A DNA stretch of 64,000 nt from Melieria omissa (Eukaryota > Arthropoda > Insecta > Diptera > Ulidiidae): positions 116,945,510-117,009,509 of the forward strand of contig OZ020268.1 of the NCBI GenBank assembly GCA_963971225.1. The letters are read 5' to 3'. A program made the translations under genes and the position numbers. The notes beneath the pieces were generated by a model. That model did not search any database and had not been told where the DNA came from. It saw only the letters and a list, made by a program, of their open reading frames with translations. Shown here piece after piece: positions 25,801-38,490 of the stretch; position 1 is the first letter of the stretch, and the number at the start of each line of letters is the position of its first letter.

Positions 25801-27595
25801 ATGTTGTAGGCAAACTGCTGCCAAGGAGAGACTTGAAGATCTCAAAAAACAATTTTGAATCCTTTGAAGCAAGTTTTGGATTCTCCAAAGGATGTTATTG
25901 GCCATTTGCACACGAACCAGGACTTAGGACTTAGGACTTTTTGAAAGCTTTGGCACTGGTCATTAGCTGTAAATAAAATTCCGTGCTTTGGTTACTTAGA
26001 AAAAAAATTGTTTAGCCATTACATCAACAGTCCATGTAGATCATGTCCAAAGAATGTATTCAATCAAAATTATAGGAAAATTTATGAGGAGGAGAAAGTT
26101 TTGTACTTCATGTGTCTCTCATCGTGTATCATGTGTCTCTTCATGTGATCGTCAGTAGACAAACCCTGTCCATGTTTTTAGTGTCTTTAATCAAAAATGT
26201 AGGTCAGTTAAAGTAGGGGAAGATATTTGGCATTTCGTGTGATTCTAGATAATCTATAGAGACGCCCAGAGACCTGACAACTCTCTTAATGACTGCTGCC
26301 GCTGTTGATTGTCAACTTATAAGGAAGAAGACACCTTGCATTTCAGGTGTCCTAAACTTGTGTTGAAAGTGTGTGAAAGTTGTCTCTTTTTGGACTGTTC
26401 AGCATATATGTAAGTTTCTTCATTAATTTTTATTTTATTTAACTCATTTTTAATTTAATTTTTAAACTAAACATGCAAAATTTAATACAATATTTCAAAG
26501 TACAAAACTTTGAAGTGGATCCTACACATTTACCGTCTTTCCACGCCACAATATGAACCAATTCGGTTTTATAGATTCGAAAGCAAACGTTAAATTCGTT
26601 TTTTTTTATGTTTAACTTGATTTCCTCTTTAACCTTCTTAGTAATGCAGGTGTAGTTTTGGTATCAAAATGACTTAATTGTGTGGTCTAAATGAGCTGCT
26701 TTTGGTTGCCTCCTCAACCATAACTTACCAAGTTTATGATCTAACAGATTTTTGTTTGACTTCATGTCGTAAATATTATCTGTAATTGTCTGAGCTCTTT
26801 GGCATTCTTCAAATCAAATGTTAATTTTTTCTATTAGCTAATAGAATTTATAAACCTTTCCAACTTGATATGCATATCTCACTCTTTCGAATACGAATCG
26901 ATTAAACTTGATTGGCGTGATCACTATCTGGTCCAAATTAAACGCCATGGTGCCGTTGTCACTTCATTATTAATTTCAGCCTAATTTAAAAACTCAATCT
27001 CAAGTTGACAAAAACAACAAAACAATGAAAAAATTTAGAATACATATCTACAAAATGGTTAAAAAGTAAATGTTTAAAGACGAACGTTCTAAGCGGCATA
27101 AATTAGCCATCAAGGCACTGCAGGCCATCATTTCGTTGAGTGGCCAAGAGCGTCTAAGATACAACCTAAGCAACAACAATGACAACAGTATTAACGACGA
27201 TGCCGATGACACACTGTTCTAACGTGTTGAAGTCCACCGTTGCTGCTGTGGTGAGTGTTGATGGTGGAATAATTCGCTGTTGATTACAACACAACAGTTT
27301 CTACATTCTAATTTGATTTAGAACGCACATGGCTTCTTTATTTAGTAGCGTATAGATATTTTTAAAATAGAATTTACATTTTCAAAATTGAGACTTAAAG
27401 ATGCCAAAAGTTTTGTACGTCATCGATTGATATCGCCGCTTGGGGTCAGCGTCAGTGCGCCACATGTTGCACAACATGTGGTATGAACTATTCAACTGGG
27501 CGTAATTATTTGATAATGCTCACTGTCATTTGATTTTTGGATACAAATAATGGTGGAATTCACAAACGCTCCGAGTAGTGTGAATGTAGTTAGTA
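22894..27595. other. Non-coding stretch
   Basis: The block 23030-25080 is GC-richer, with a GT run at about 24022-24042 and CAA/TTG runs (23550, 23680, 24540, 25070). From 25450 to 27590 it is AT-rich. The longest open frames (168 codons at 24933-25439 minus; 132 at 23243-23641 minus) run through simple repeats and have no recognisable domain. No gene is supported. Confidence 0.5.
25379..25445. repeat. 24-bp minisatellite, three copies
   Basis: The unit CGACTCGTCCTGGCGATAAG plus AAAA starts at 25381, 25405 and 25429, with small changes. About 45 bp further on, CGTTTTCTTATTGCC is the near reverse complement of GGCGATAAGAAAACG, so the region can fold. Function unknown. Confidence 0.75.
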
Positions 27596-27791
27596 CGGGG
27601 TGGCGCAAAAGTCATCACCGTATTGGCAGATGCAAAACTTTTGCAAATGATGGCAAAAGTAAATTTTGCTTTGACATTCATTCGTTTATTCATTCACTCA
27701 TTCATTCATTCATACATACATACATTCATACACTCATTCATAAATCAATTAGAACCAAAGAACATTAGGTGACAACTTTTGCGCCACCCTG
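27596..27791. mobile_element. Short TA-flanked MITE (196 bp)
   Basis: TA flanks both sides (27594-27595 and 27792-27793). The termini CGGGGTGGCGCAAAAGT and, inverted, CAGGGTGGCGCAAAAGT match at nearly every position and extend as TCACC. The middle is an ATTC/ATAC tetranucleotide microsatellite (about 27678-27745). TA duplication and size point to the Tc1/mariner superfamily. The small open frame inside is not meaningful. Confidence 0.8.
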
Positions 27792-27793
27792 TA

Positions 27794-28298
27794 GGCGATT
27801 TGTTTTGGAAGAGTTATGGTTGGTTTGTTGGTTTCGAAGAAGATTTGTAGACATTCTTAACCTTAAAAAATGTTAGTAGATCATAATTTCTAATGTTTCT
27901 AGCTGATTTTTCGTGCATAGTTAGTGACAGCGTTGCCAGATCAGGAGATTTTCTTCAAAATTTAGGAGATTCTTGGTCTTTTAGGAGAATTTTGAGGATG
28001 AAGCATTGTTAAGGAGAAAGTTAAGAGAAAGGAAAGTTTAGGAGATTTTGATGGTGATACCTTGGACATCATTAGAGGCACTGAAGCTTTGAATATTGAA
28101 AGCTAAGGTGTCTAATTTAATGTAATTAAATCTTACGCTTCAAAGTGCATTTATGCAACGAATGAAGGACGTTTACGGAATCGAATTTCATACTGATCTC
28201 ATTTTGTTTTATGTGTTTTTTTTTAAGTTGTTGTTAAGCTGAAGCTGAATTAATAGAAAACTGTCATAAAATAAAACGAAATATATTTGTATTTTTTA
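27794..28298. other. AT-rich stretch leading into tandem array
   Basis: Contains several repeats of TTTAGGAGA-like text between 27945 and 28050. No gene is visible. Confidence 0.5.
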
Positions 28299-29530
28299 TG
28301 AGAAGTTTAATTCCTTGGTTTATACCTAATGACCAAAATTATAAAAAAAAATGATATACGATTTTTTTTTAATTTTTGGAAGGAATTTTCAGCATTTTTT
28401 TTAAGATTTAGAACAAAAAATTATTTGTAATTTTCTATGAGAGGTTTAATTCTTTGGTTTATATTGAATGATAAAAATTATTAAAAAAAGTTATAGAAGA
28501 TTTTTAAAATTTTTGGAAATAATTTTCAGATTTTATTTTAAGATTTAAGAAAAAAAAACAATATTTATATTTTTTACAAAAATAGATTTTTATATTTTTA
28601 CCGGAAGTTCATTTTCTTGGTTTATACCTAATGACAAAAGTTATAAAAAAATTATAGAAGGGTTTTTAAATTTTGGAAGGAATTTTCAGCAATTTCTTTG
28701 TTGAAGATTTATTATTATTGATTGTTTCTCTTGTGAAGATGTAGAAAAAACGAAATATTTTGTATTTTTTTTATGACAAGTTTAATGACAAAAATTATAA
28801 AAAAATTTGTAGAAGATTTTTCAAATTTTTGCAAGGAATTTTCAGCACTTTTTTGTAAGATTTAGGAGACAAAAATTATATTTTTATGAGAAGTTTAATT
28901 CCTTGGTTTATACCTAATGACCAAAATTATAAAAAAAAATGATATACGATTTTTTTTTAATTTTTGGAAGGAATTTTCAGCATTTTTTTTAAGATTTAGA
29001 ACAAAAAATTATTTGTAATTTTCTATGAGAGGTTTAATTCTTTGGTTTATATTGAATGATAAAAATTATTAAAAAAAGTTATAGAAGATTTTCAAAATTT
29101 TTGGAAATAATTTTCAGATTTTATTTTAAGATTTAAGAAAAAAAAAACAATATTTATATTTTTTACAAAAATAGATTTTTATATTTTTACCGGAAGTTCA
29201 TTTTCTTGGTTTATACCTAATGACAAAAGTTATAAAAAAATTATAGAAGGGTTTTTAAATTTTGGAAGGAATTTTCAGCAATTTCTTTGTTGAAGATTTA
29301 TTATTATTGATTGTTTCTCTTGTGAAGATGTAGAAAAAACGAAATATTTTGTATTTTTTTTATGACAAGTTTAATGACAAAAATTATAAAAAAATTTGTA
29401 GAAGATTTTTCAAATTTTTGCAAGGAATTTTCAGCACTTTTTTGTAAGATTTAGGAGACAAAAATTATATTTTTATGAGAAGTCTAATTCCTAAGTTTAT
29501 ACCTAATGACAAAAATTATTAAAAACATTA
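28299..29530. repeat. Two-level tandem array (588-bp unit made of four monomers)
   Basis: The block starting AGAAGTTTAATTCCTTGG at 28301 recurs at 28889 and, partly, at 29478, giving a 588-589 bp period with near-identical copies. Within each unit, four diverged monomers of about 110-170 bp can be seen, each opening with AGTTTAAT-, GGTTTAAT- or AGTTCAT-like text, then a TTTATACCTAATGA-like block and GGAATTTTCAGCA. Non-coding and very AT-rich. Confidence 0.88.
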
Positions 29531-31270
29531 AAAATTTTTTTAGATTTTGGAAGGAATTTGCAGTATTTTTTTTGAGGAGAAAGTCATATGAGGTATCTGA
29601 CAAAACTGGTTGGTGAAGCATCCAGTTTATTTTATGAAATGTAGCTAATTCAGCCTCAACGGTAGTAATTGTTGTCATTGCTGAATAAGTGAATCAAAAA
29701 ATAAAAAAATACCTTCTTGTTTTTAAGTTTCATTAAATTAAAGAACGTGCTGTGAATACCCCTATTACTTTATCTAAAATTTTAGTGCACAAACAACATT
29801 TCCTTACAGCGCAGCACAAACGCCGATCGTCATTTATTTCGACGACTTTAAAGTAGATTTTGGCAATTTCTGCCCTCGGCGCCTGCGCCCCGCCCTCTTT
29901 CTCCGGACACGCAGACACTTTGGCTTGTTTCGCGCCGCCCGCAACTCGCATCCCGCATCGCGCGCCCGTTGAATGCATTCAAGTACGTAATTAATTAAGC
30001 AAAGGAAAGCAGCACAGCGCGAAACTTTCGTCGTCTTCGCAGCTATTTTGAACGTGCGGCTGCCGCTGTTGTTGTTGTTGTCTTCAATGTCTTGAAGGTT
30101 TTTTGTTTTGTTAATTTCGCTTTGTAAAACTTTTGCTTAAGTAATAAATAAATACTTCCGAGTTTGTTGCTTCCCTGCCGCTGCCGCCGCCGCCATGTTG
30201 TTTCATTTGTCATTTTGGGCGGCTGTCAAAGTTTTTGTAAATGAAACGCCATGGCGCTAGACGGCGCACGAGTGGCCCGACGCGACCATATAGGGTGGGC
30301 CCTGACTCGAGCCTGTGGGAGGACAATGATGTTCGCATTTGCATTCGTTTTGGTTGCTTTTCGTTGGTTTTTTGCTGCTGTTGTTGTTGTTGTATTTTTT
30401 GGCCAAATATTTGTGAAATAGGAAAATGTTGAGAGACTGATTGCGCGTGGGCGACGCACAGCAATAACAGTAACGCCAACAACAACAACAACAATACTCG
30501 AGTGAGGCAATATGGCAAATGTTCGGCGGCAAAAAGTTGAAAATGTAGGAAATTTACTTGAAGTTTTCGCCCGGCAACACGCTTCAGACACCAAGTGTAA
30601 TTTTTTGTGAGCAAACGAACAAAAAAACCAAACACAACAAAGAACAAAAATTCAATGAAATATGTTCGCTGTCATTGTGTGTCTGCGCGACGAAGTCGAC
30701 TTTAAGAAGCAAATCAACGTTGGTTGTTCGAGGAAAAGCTACTTTCGAATGCAAACTTTAGCGCGAACGCATACAATTTCTGCATTAAGTAAAGATGCTT
30801 TTCGGCAGTTTGTGTTGATGTTGCAGTAACTTTTTTAAAGTTTTGCTAAATATGAAAATTCTCTTTGGTAGATACTCGTAGTTTGACGTCACTGCCGAAG
30901 GCTAAAAGGTGAATTTTCGCCAAGCATGGCGCATGATTTTTCGTAGAAAATTAAGAGCACCAATTTCATTGTTGACCCTAGTTGGAGCGTTCGAAGTTTT
31001 ATGCCAAAACTTTGGCAATAGCAAAGGCGGCAACAACAACAACAACACTGCAGCGTAGCTAGACTGTAAAAGAAGCCTTAAAGGGCGTCAATCGCGGCGG
31101 TGTTAAACTGAAACTGTTGAAGTTGCTTTGTTTATGTTGCAACTTTTTGTCAAAAAAAAGGCAAAAGTCAAATTTGAAGAGCGTATGAAATATTTTTAAT
31201 ACGGTGGAAAGGAAGAGGAAGGAAATTTAGAAGATAAATTATAAATAAATTATAATAATTTTTTGAGATA
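29531..31270. other. Non-coding stretch, GC-rich in part
   Basis: The block 29800-31100 is unique-looking and GC-richer, with CAA/TTG runs (30070, 30380, 30480, 31030). Frames of up to 145 codons on the minus strand cross these runs and overlap one another. No domain is recognised and no splice-bounded exon is convincing. Confidence 0.5.
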
Positions 31271-32620
31271 TTAACCCTTTTGGACCCGAGTTTTATTTTT
31301 ATTTTTATCTCTCGATATTACTTTTTGGTATTTAAATCATGGAACACTGGACTAAGAAGTGCGCACACGACATTTAAGGTCGCCACGCCTCTTTGTTAGA
31401 GTTTTAGAGCTAGTTTACTTTTGAGCAATTTTGGCTTAAAATGGATTAAATAAATGTTGTGTTAGAATTTTTTAATTGCAGAAAAATTATTTAATATTTA
31501 TGGAAAAATACAAATTTATCATTGTTTGGTTTTATTTTTTACTAGTTTACTTTTGAACAATTTTGGCTTAAAACGGGTTTAAGAAATTTTGTATTAAAAC
31601 TTTTTAATTGCAGAAAAATTATTTAATACAAAAATATCACTTTTTAATTTTTTTTTTAAATCGTTTTCTTTTGAACAATTTTAGCTTAAAACCGGTTAAA
31701 TACATTTTGAATCAATTCTTTCTAATTACAGAAAAATTATTTAATATTTATGGAAAAATACAAAATTATCTATTTTTGATTTTATTTAACCATTATTAAA
31801 GAAACCGGGTTGTGATCAAACGCGCTCAATTCGTAGACTTCAATTAGAACACAAACTTTCCCTCAGAGTTCTTGAGATAGTTTACTTTTGAACAATGTTA
31901 GCTTAAAACGGGTTAAATAAATTTTGTATCAAAATTTTTTAATTACAGAAAAATTACTGAATATTTATGGAAAAATACAAAACTATCACTTTTTGGTTTT
32001 ATTTACTAGTTTACTTTTGAACAATTTTAGCTTAAAACGGGTTAAATAAATTTTGTATCAATATTTTTTAATACCAGAAAAATTATTTAATATTTATGGA
32101 AAAATACAAAATTATCAATTTTTGATTTTATTTCACCATTTTTAAAGAAACAGGGTTTTGATCACACGCGCCCAATTCGTAGACTTCAATTAGAACACAA
32201 ACTTTCCCTTAGAATTCTAGAGCTAGTTTACTTTTGAACAATTTTAACGGGTTAAATAAATTTTGTATCAATATTTTTTAATTAAAGAAAAATTACTGAA
32301 TATTGATGGAAAAATACAAAATTATTACTTTCTGATTTTATTTAACCATTATTAACGAAACAAGGTTTTGATCAAACGCGCCCAATTCGTAGACTTCAAT
32401 TAGAACACAAACTTTCCCTAACATCGCTGCAAATTATTGGAAATTATTTTGGGGATAACAGTAAAATTTTTTTAATTTGCTTTGCATTCACTTCTAAAAA
32501 TATTAATTTGTTGGTGTCTACTTAAATGAAACCCATAAATCAATCGTAGCTTTTGCTACAAGATGACAGGTGAAGAATAGGTGAAGTTGCTCTCAGGCAA
32601 CTTTGCGTCAAAAGGGTTAA
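31271..32620. mobile_element. TTAA-type family A element with internal amplification
   Basis: It starts TTAACCCTTTTGGACCC and ends GCGTCAAAAGGGTTAA. Outside the centre it matches the 500-bp copy at 46022-46521. It is 1350 bp because a central segment starting AGTTTACTTTTGAACAATTTT occurs six times (about 31412, 31544, 31663, 31879, 32008 and 32225). Spacings are either about 120-130 or about 217 bp, as if short and long units alternate. Non-coding. Confidence 0.8.
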
Positions 32621-35620
32621 TCAACCATTTACAAATATTACTTTGGTCTAAATTTTTTAGAAAATCTTTCGAGCAAACTGAAAATTTATAGTTGGTAATT
32701 TAAATACAATTCTTTTAAAGGTTTTTCTTGTGAGATGTGTTGTAAGGAGAGTAAAATCATATAATGGATTTTCCTTGGTTATCCAAGCGTTCAGATATGA
32801 GTTGGTCTATTGTGATGATCTAAGGTCTATTTGGTTACTTTTTCTTGGCAACATTTCTTCTTCTTCTTAATTCTATTTCTTCATAATTATATGAAATCTG
32901 AGTTTTAGTTTCTTGTTAAATGTTTTCAATGTTTGACAATGATTCAATGTAATCAAAGTGAAAATGAGCAGATGGCTTGACGGCCTCGTTTTTGTCTGAT
33001 AAAAATCCTGGAAATCATTGTTGCATTTCATTGGATCATTTGCAAGATGAAATTTCTTAAAGTTTTCTGTGCTATAATTTGAAATCTGATCTGCAAAAAA
33101 CTGATTGAGTGTGTGCGCTGCACTTCCATGAATCAGAGAACAATTTGAGAGGAGAAATCTTTTGAAAAAATGTTTGATACATTTTGATTTATATTTCTGA
33201 AGCAATATGAAACTGTGTCAAAATCTAGTCTTCTGTACTGATTGAGAATCATTAATTTCTTCATTTGTCTCATCATACAATATAAAAATTTCAACAAATT
33301 TTTCCATAATATTTCCAATGTTAAATGAAACTGATTCCACTTTCAGACACCGCAAATGCCTTTAATGACTTGAAAATATTTTCACTCAATTTTTGTTATT
33401 GTTATTTTTTCTTATTATGACAACAAAACGAAACGGAAATTTTATTAACACCGCAATGCAATGAGGCGAAAATATTTTCTTACTTGGAATTTCTTATACA
33501 TTTTCCGTGGCGTGGCGTGGCGCATGTTGTGTGTTTGTGTTTGTGGTGTGGAAAATGGCACATTCGATAAACAAAAGATGCCAGCAGCCATCGACAGGCT
33601 CCACAGCAGCGGTGGCGCGCAGCTTGACTGTTTTATTTAAAGGCGTGGCGCGTTTTCTTTACTGTTGTTGTTGTTGTTGATCCTTTTTGTTTACGCAATG
33701 CCACGCTGTGCGCGAAGCTATTGGCGCTTCATAAATGCCAACAATTACGGCCATTGCGGCTGGATGCGGTGTGGAGTGGGGGCGAAGGAGTGGAAAGAAG
33801 AAGAAATCGCTGGCATTACTTGACGCCATAACTGCAATATTTGCTGCGCAGAAATGTGACTGGGAATGGGAAATGAGAAAAAAAATGTATGCGCTAATCA
33901 CATGTGGCGCGAGTGCTTGCAGCACATTTTAATGTTAAGGTTGTTGTTGTTGTTGTTCTTTTGCGCCACTAAAGCAGACCACACGCAAATCGAGCGTCAA
34001 GCGTGTGGGGGAGCTGTGCGATTGGCAGCGGCAGCAGTTAATGCTTTTTTGAATTATTTCCAAGCGCATTGTGCCCTTTGTTGTTGTTATTGCAACAAAC
34101 CACAACAACAACAAATAACAATTAGTAAAACGGCAATTGCGCAGCCACATTGCACAACTGCAACAGAACCCCATCAATGCGAACGCATAAAAAGGCAACC
34201 AGCCAGACAGTCAGTCAGTCAGTCATTTAGGCGACTTGTGGGTTGGCCAACGAAGCGCACTAAATCCGTTTGCTAACTAATTTGCGCCGTCATATTTGGA
34301 TTTGTTTTCAATTTCAAATAAACATCAGATCAAAGCACAAGAAAAACAACAACAAGAACAATAAAAAAAAATCTAAAAATCAAAGCAAAACAAACGCAAC
34401 CCACAACTCGACGTTGCGTTTTTCATGAGTGTCGGCTCCATTCAGTGCACCGTCGCGTCGACACTGGCACCGGCCGCCCGCCACATCATCAAAGGGAAAT
34501 TCTAGCCGCGTACTAAAAATAAACGTTGGCAGCACTGTTTATAGTGCAGACGCAGCAGCCAAACCGTTGCCTGAGAAAACAATTGTCGTATGTGCTATGA
34601 AATGCAATGGAACATACGACACTCGTTTTCTGCAGCAGCCAAACCGAGACGTGCTTGCAGCAATTGTGCCGCAACAAAATTAAAAATCAATTTCCACTGT
34701 TTTTGTTATGCTTTTTGTTAGCACTTTTTTGTTTTTTTTTTGTTTTTTGTTGCACATTGCGCAAACGTGCATGAAATTAAGCCCGAGCAGCTTCAGCGAC
34801 AACCGACTGACGCTTTCATTGACTGAATTTTCAATTCCGGCAGCAGCTCATTAGCAAACGTGCTGCAGGAGACACACGTAGCAGTTTCAAACAAAAAAAA
34901 ATTAAAATTAAAATCAAAGCGAAAAAAGAAGTGTATAGACGCGTGCGGCGCCAAAGAAGCGCAGGAAGCGCCAGATTGCACGCAGATACTTGAGATGCTT
35001 TTGCTGTTGTTCTTAAAAATGTTGTTGTTGTTGTTGTTGTTGTTGTAGTTGAGGATATTTAAATGAAGCAAAAACGTTGCAATTTGCATTGGGGCGACAA
35101 ATTTGTGGGACAGCTGCCAGCAACACTCACGCACAGCCGTCAGCGCAGCGACAGCAGCAGCAGGATTTTGTTTATAGTATTTTAATTTTTTTTGTTGGGT
35201 ATTTTGCGCGTTGCCGTTGGGGGAAATTGAAGACAACAAGGAGCGTGTTGCGGCCGCGCTGGTGGATGGTAATAAAAGGAGCGGCAGCAATGTTGTAGGA
35301 GCGGCGGCGGCAATAGCGGCACTGTGCAATGGCATTTTAATGAGGCGCGTTAATTTCGGCAATGGACTTAATTAATTGAATGCTGCCGGCAGCCGCAGCA
35401 AAGTTGCCCGTGCGGCGAAGTGGCTGATCGGGCAATGAATTAAAATTGACTGAAGCCGGTGGGCGTTTAGTGCATTTTAGAGTAGCTAATTTTGTCAAAA
35501 AATACAACAACAACAACAACAACAACAATAAAGGCATTGTAAAAGACAAATAATTGTAGAAATTTGCATACGCATTTGGTTAGTTGGTGAATGTGAAATG
35601 TTTAAATTGGCAATAAAGGC
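32621..35620. other. Non-coding stretch
   Basis: AT-rich to about 33400, then GC-richer from 33480 to 35500, with many CAA/TTG runs (33665, 33945, 34080, 35020, 35500). The longest frame is 189 codons on the minus strand (34793-35362). It is rich in Ala, Ser and Asn runs caused by triplet repeats. No gene is supported. Confidence 0.5.
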
Positions 35621-35621
35621 T

Positions 35622-35652
35622 AATGATGATGATGATGATGATGATGATGGTA

Positions 35653-35692
<40 letters not shown>

Positions 35693-35693
35693 G
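35622..35693. repeat. ATG/GAT trinucleotide microsatellite
   Basis: About 24 ATG triplets with one interruption (GGTA) near 35649. A simple repeat in non-coding DNA. Confidence 0.95.
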
Positions 35694-36659
35694 ATGAAAG
35701 TACAAGTATTATTTGCTTTCGATGGAGAAGTATGTGCTTCTTTATTGGCCTAAACAGCTGCACTGATATCGGTTAAGTATGAAAATGAAAAGCGAGTGAA
35801 TATTGAATGAATATTTGATTTTTCGCTGGGAATATATCATCTGCAGAAATGTGTTGTTATATCAGTATGTATATATGTATGATGTTTGTATAGCTATACA
35901 TGACAATTATTACTCATTGCCGAGCTCAAACAGCGGCAACTGAAAACATTGAATTTTATGATCAGTTTTACTTATATTTTCAACCAATGGATTTTTCCAA
36001 TTTCAGGAATCGAAGAAATCCAAATAGGTTATATTACATAGTGTAACTGATATTTAGTCCCATTCTCATTCAAAACTCTATATGGATGAAGAACTAGAAA
36101 TCATTTATAATAACAAAAGTAAGTTTTTTATTTAATTTTTCCAATTTAACTACTAAAGGAGCATAGAAGGCTTCAAAACCAGTCAAGGAACTGGAAGTAT
36201 CTGGATGAAACTCCGTACTCGTATTCGAGAAGGAGATACGGTCTTTCAAACGTAATTCTATGCTATCCTGAATGCGGCCCACAGTGTTCAGTTCAGTTCA
36301 TCTAGCGGAGTGACAGAAATAGAAGAAGTGCTCATACATAAATTAAATAGTTAAAATGAATGAAATTAAATGAAATGAAATGTTTAATGATACAGTTATT
36401 GTATGAGTAAAGAACTTACTGTGCAAAATTTGAAATCGGACCAAAAGTTCAACCACCTTCCATACAAACGGATTTGAAAAACTTCATATTAACAATGAAA
36501 AGTGTATCTTCCTTGCAAATAATTTCTCGATATAAAATTTTAACGACAGTTAGTTAGTTCATAAAAGCTACATTCATAATTTTTTTATTTTATTAAAAAG
36601 TTATTCATAAATGTGTTTATAGATAAAATGCGCTTTTTTCAAAAGCGATTGAAAATAAA
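35694..36659. other. AT-rich non-coding stretch
   Basis: No element or gene recognised. A short GTTCAGTTCAG-type duplication lies near 36288 and a GAAATGAAAT-type repeat near 36358. Confidence 0.55.
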
Positions 36660-37200
36660 TTCTCATTAAATTGCTCCACAGCTGCTCAGAAGTTGCTCTT
36701 AGAGGGTTAAAATATTGGACTGACCCCCATTAATTTTTCCTCCTGAATATTTCTTTCGAACATACCTACCCCCTATCACCAACTTTTAATGAGGCTCCCA
36801 TACAAAATCATAGTTTTTAGAAAGTGGGCTTCCGCTGCTCTCAGGTTGGTCCCAGACGTACCATATGTAAGACTGACCCCAATTTATTTTCCCTTTCGAA
36901 TATTTTTTCTATACACACCTAACCGCTTCATGTAACTCTTAAGATGGCTGCCATACAAAAATAGTAATTTTCAATGGATTTGGCTTCAAACTTTTAAATG
37001 TAGTAAAGTAAGCTATGTAAACATAGTATCTGGGAAACTACTGAATCGATTTCAATGATTTATTCAGTAATCGTCAACATACTTGAGGGCAAAAAATACA
37101 AAATTAATTAAAGTTCAAAGATTCATCACCAGAGGGCGCTCTCCATACAAGTGAAGTAGTTAGGTTGTCAACTTTTGGGTTTGTAGGAAAAAAATCAAAC
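36660..37200 (-). repeat. Dispersed repeat family B, copy 2
   Basis: In reverse orientation it follows the order of 16200-16940. Shared landmarks include CATACAAAATC, TCTCAGGTTGG, TCTGGGAAACTACTGAA, AAAAAATACAAAATTA and CACCAGAGGGCGC. Diverged and non-coding. Confidence 0.7.
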
Positions 37201-38000
37201 TGTAGTGTCGAAACACCATTAACCCCTCTATTTTGAATATATTTCCAATATAACAGTAATCATAATTGATTGTCCACAGCTATCTTCAACAAATTTTTCC
37301 ATCTGCAGCAGAGCATTATTTCATCGATTGCAACCAAACGCTGAAAATATCTCGAATTTGCACTCTAGTCTTTACCGAAAAATGCCAATAACTTGCATTC
37401 GCGCAAATAAACGCAGCTGAAAATTTTACAGCATAATGTACATACTTGGCAAAACAAAATATCAAAAAATGTCTTAAGTAATAAAAAGTGTTTTTGTTTT
37501 AATCACCTTTAAAGTTTTAACTCAGTTTTTATTCACTTGTTTACTTTGTTCCATTTCCTTCATAATGCTTACTGATCAGAGGTGAGAAGAATCAGTATAA
37601 TTTTGGTCTTGCCAGACCTAAATTATATTAAACTTAAGACAACAGTAACTTTTAGGGTCTCGCTCATAATTGATTTTGAAATATTGAACATTAAAGTGAA
37701 AGCAAAAGTTTGCTTTTTGTTCATAATTTTGTTCAACTCTGGAAAAGCTAAATTTAAGAGCTCATAACTTCTATGTTATACAATATTTTTTCGTAAAACT
37801 TGGGGCTTCTCTTAATTGAACTATTTTCAACAAAACCTCATACTCAGATTTTTGTGGTTATAACATTGCATTTTGGCATTTTAGTCATAGCTCGCGAAAC
37901 TGTGCGGCCTGCTTTATGATTGAGTAGAAATTGCGGAGAAGACAGATATGCGTCTGCAGTGACAGCCAAGCTTTACTATTTAAAAGCCATAGCAAACTCT
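37201..38000. other. AT-rich non-coding stretch
   Basis: No recognisable element or gene. Confidence 0.55.
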
Positions 38001-38092
38001 TTAACCCTTTCCGACAAGAAAAATAACAGCCCGCTGTATGAATTGTATGGGCTGTAGTCCAATATACTGGACATTGTGACTGATAGGGTTAA
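38001..38092. mobile_element. 92-bp TTAA-type MITE
   Basis: It starts TTAACCCTTTCCGAC and ends GACTGATAGGGTTAA, so TTAACCCTWTC is inverted at the ends. Very short; it could be a deletion product of a longer family member. Non-coding. Confidence 0.5.
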
Positions 38093-38159
38093 ACTATTCA
38101 AAGATCGTAAGTGAAGCCCAAAACTGGCAAAACACAATCACCTAATCCTAACATGAGTT

Positions 38160-38490
38160 TCAGGACCCTCTGGTGTTCTTGGCAACGAAATAGCCGATAA
38201 ATTAGCCAAACATGGCGCAATCTAGTACAAAAAAAGAATGAATAATCGGCGTCAGCGTTGTAGAAGTTCTACAGTGGATCATTGCTCACATGAAGAAATA
38301 TGCAGTCCGGAATGAAATCCTGCAGAAATTTAAAACGTTTTGTGAGAGCACCTAGCGAGCAGAGAACGGACTTTCTTCTTCAACTGGAGAGGAAGAAACT
38401 GCAACCCATGATCGCAGCAATCACAGGAAACAATGTGGCAAACATGCAAATTCTGCCTCGTGGACTGGTCACAACAGAAAATTGTATCTG
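38160..38490 (+). pseudogene. Non-LTR retrotransposon remnant (RNase H region)
   Basis: The text GGTGTTCTTGGCAACGAAAT reads Gly-Val-Leu-Gly-Asn-Glu and continues IADKLAKHGA. This matches the end of the RNase H domain of R1/jockey-type LINE polyproteins (normally a G-x-x-GNE-x-AD pattern). Downstream, the frame with TDFLLQLERKKLQPMIAAIT is followed by GNN and resembles the segment that precedes the C-terminal Cys-rich motif in the same polyproteins. A stop and frame changes separate the two parts, so this is a dead fragment of perhaps 100 codons. No other part of the LINE was found nearby. Confidence 0.6.

Noticed and set aside
34793..35362. 189-codon minus-strand frame rich in Ala, Ser and Asn
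   Set aside because: Driven by CAA/TTG and GCN triplet runs; no domain or splice support.
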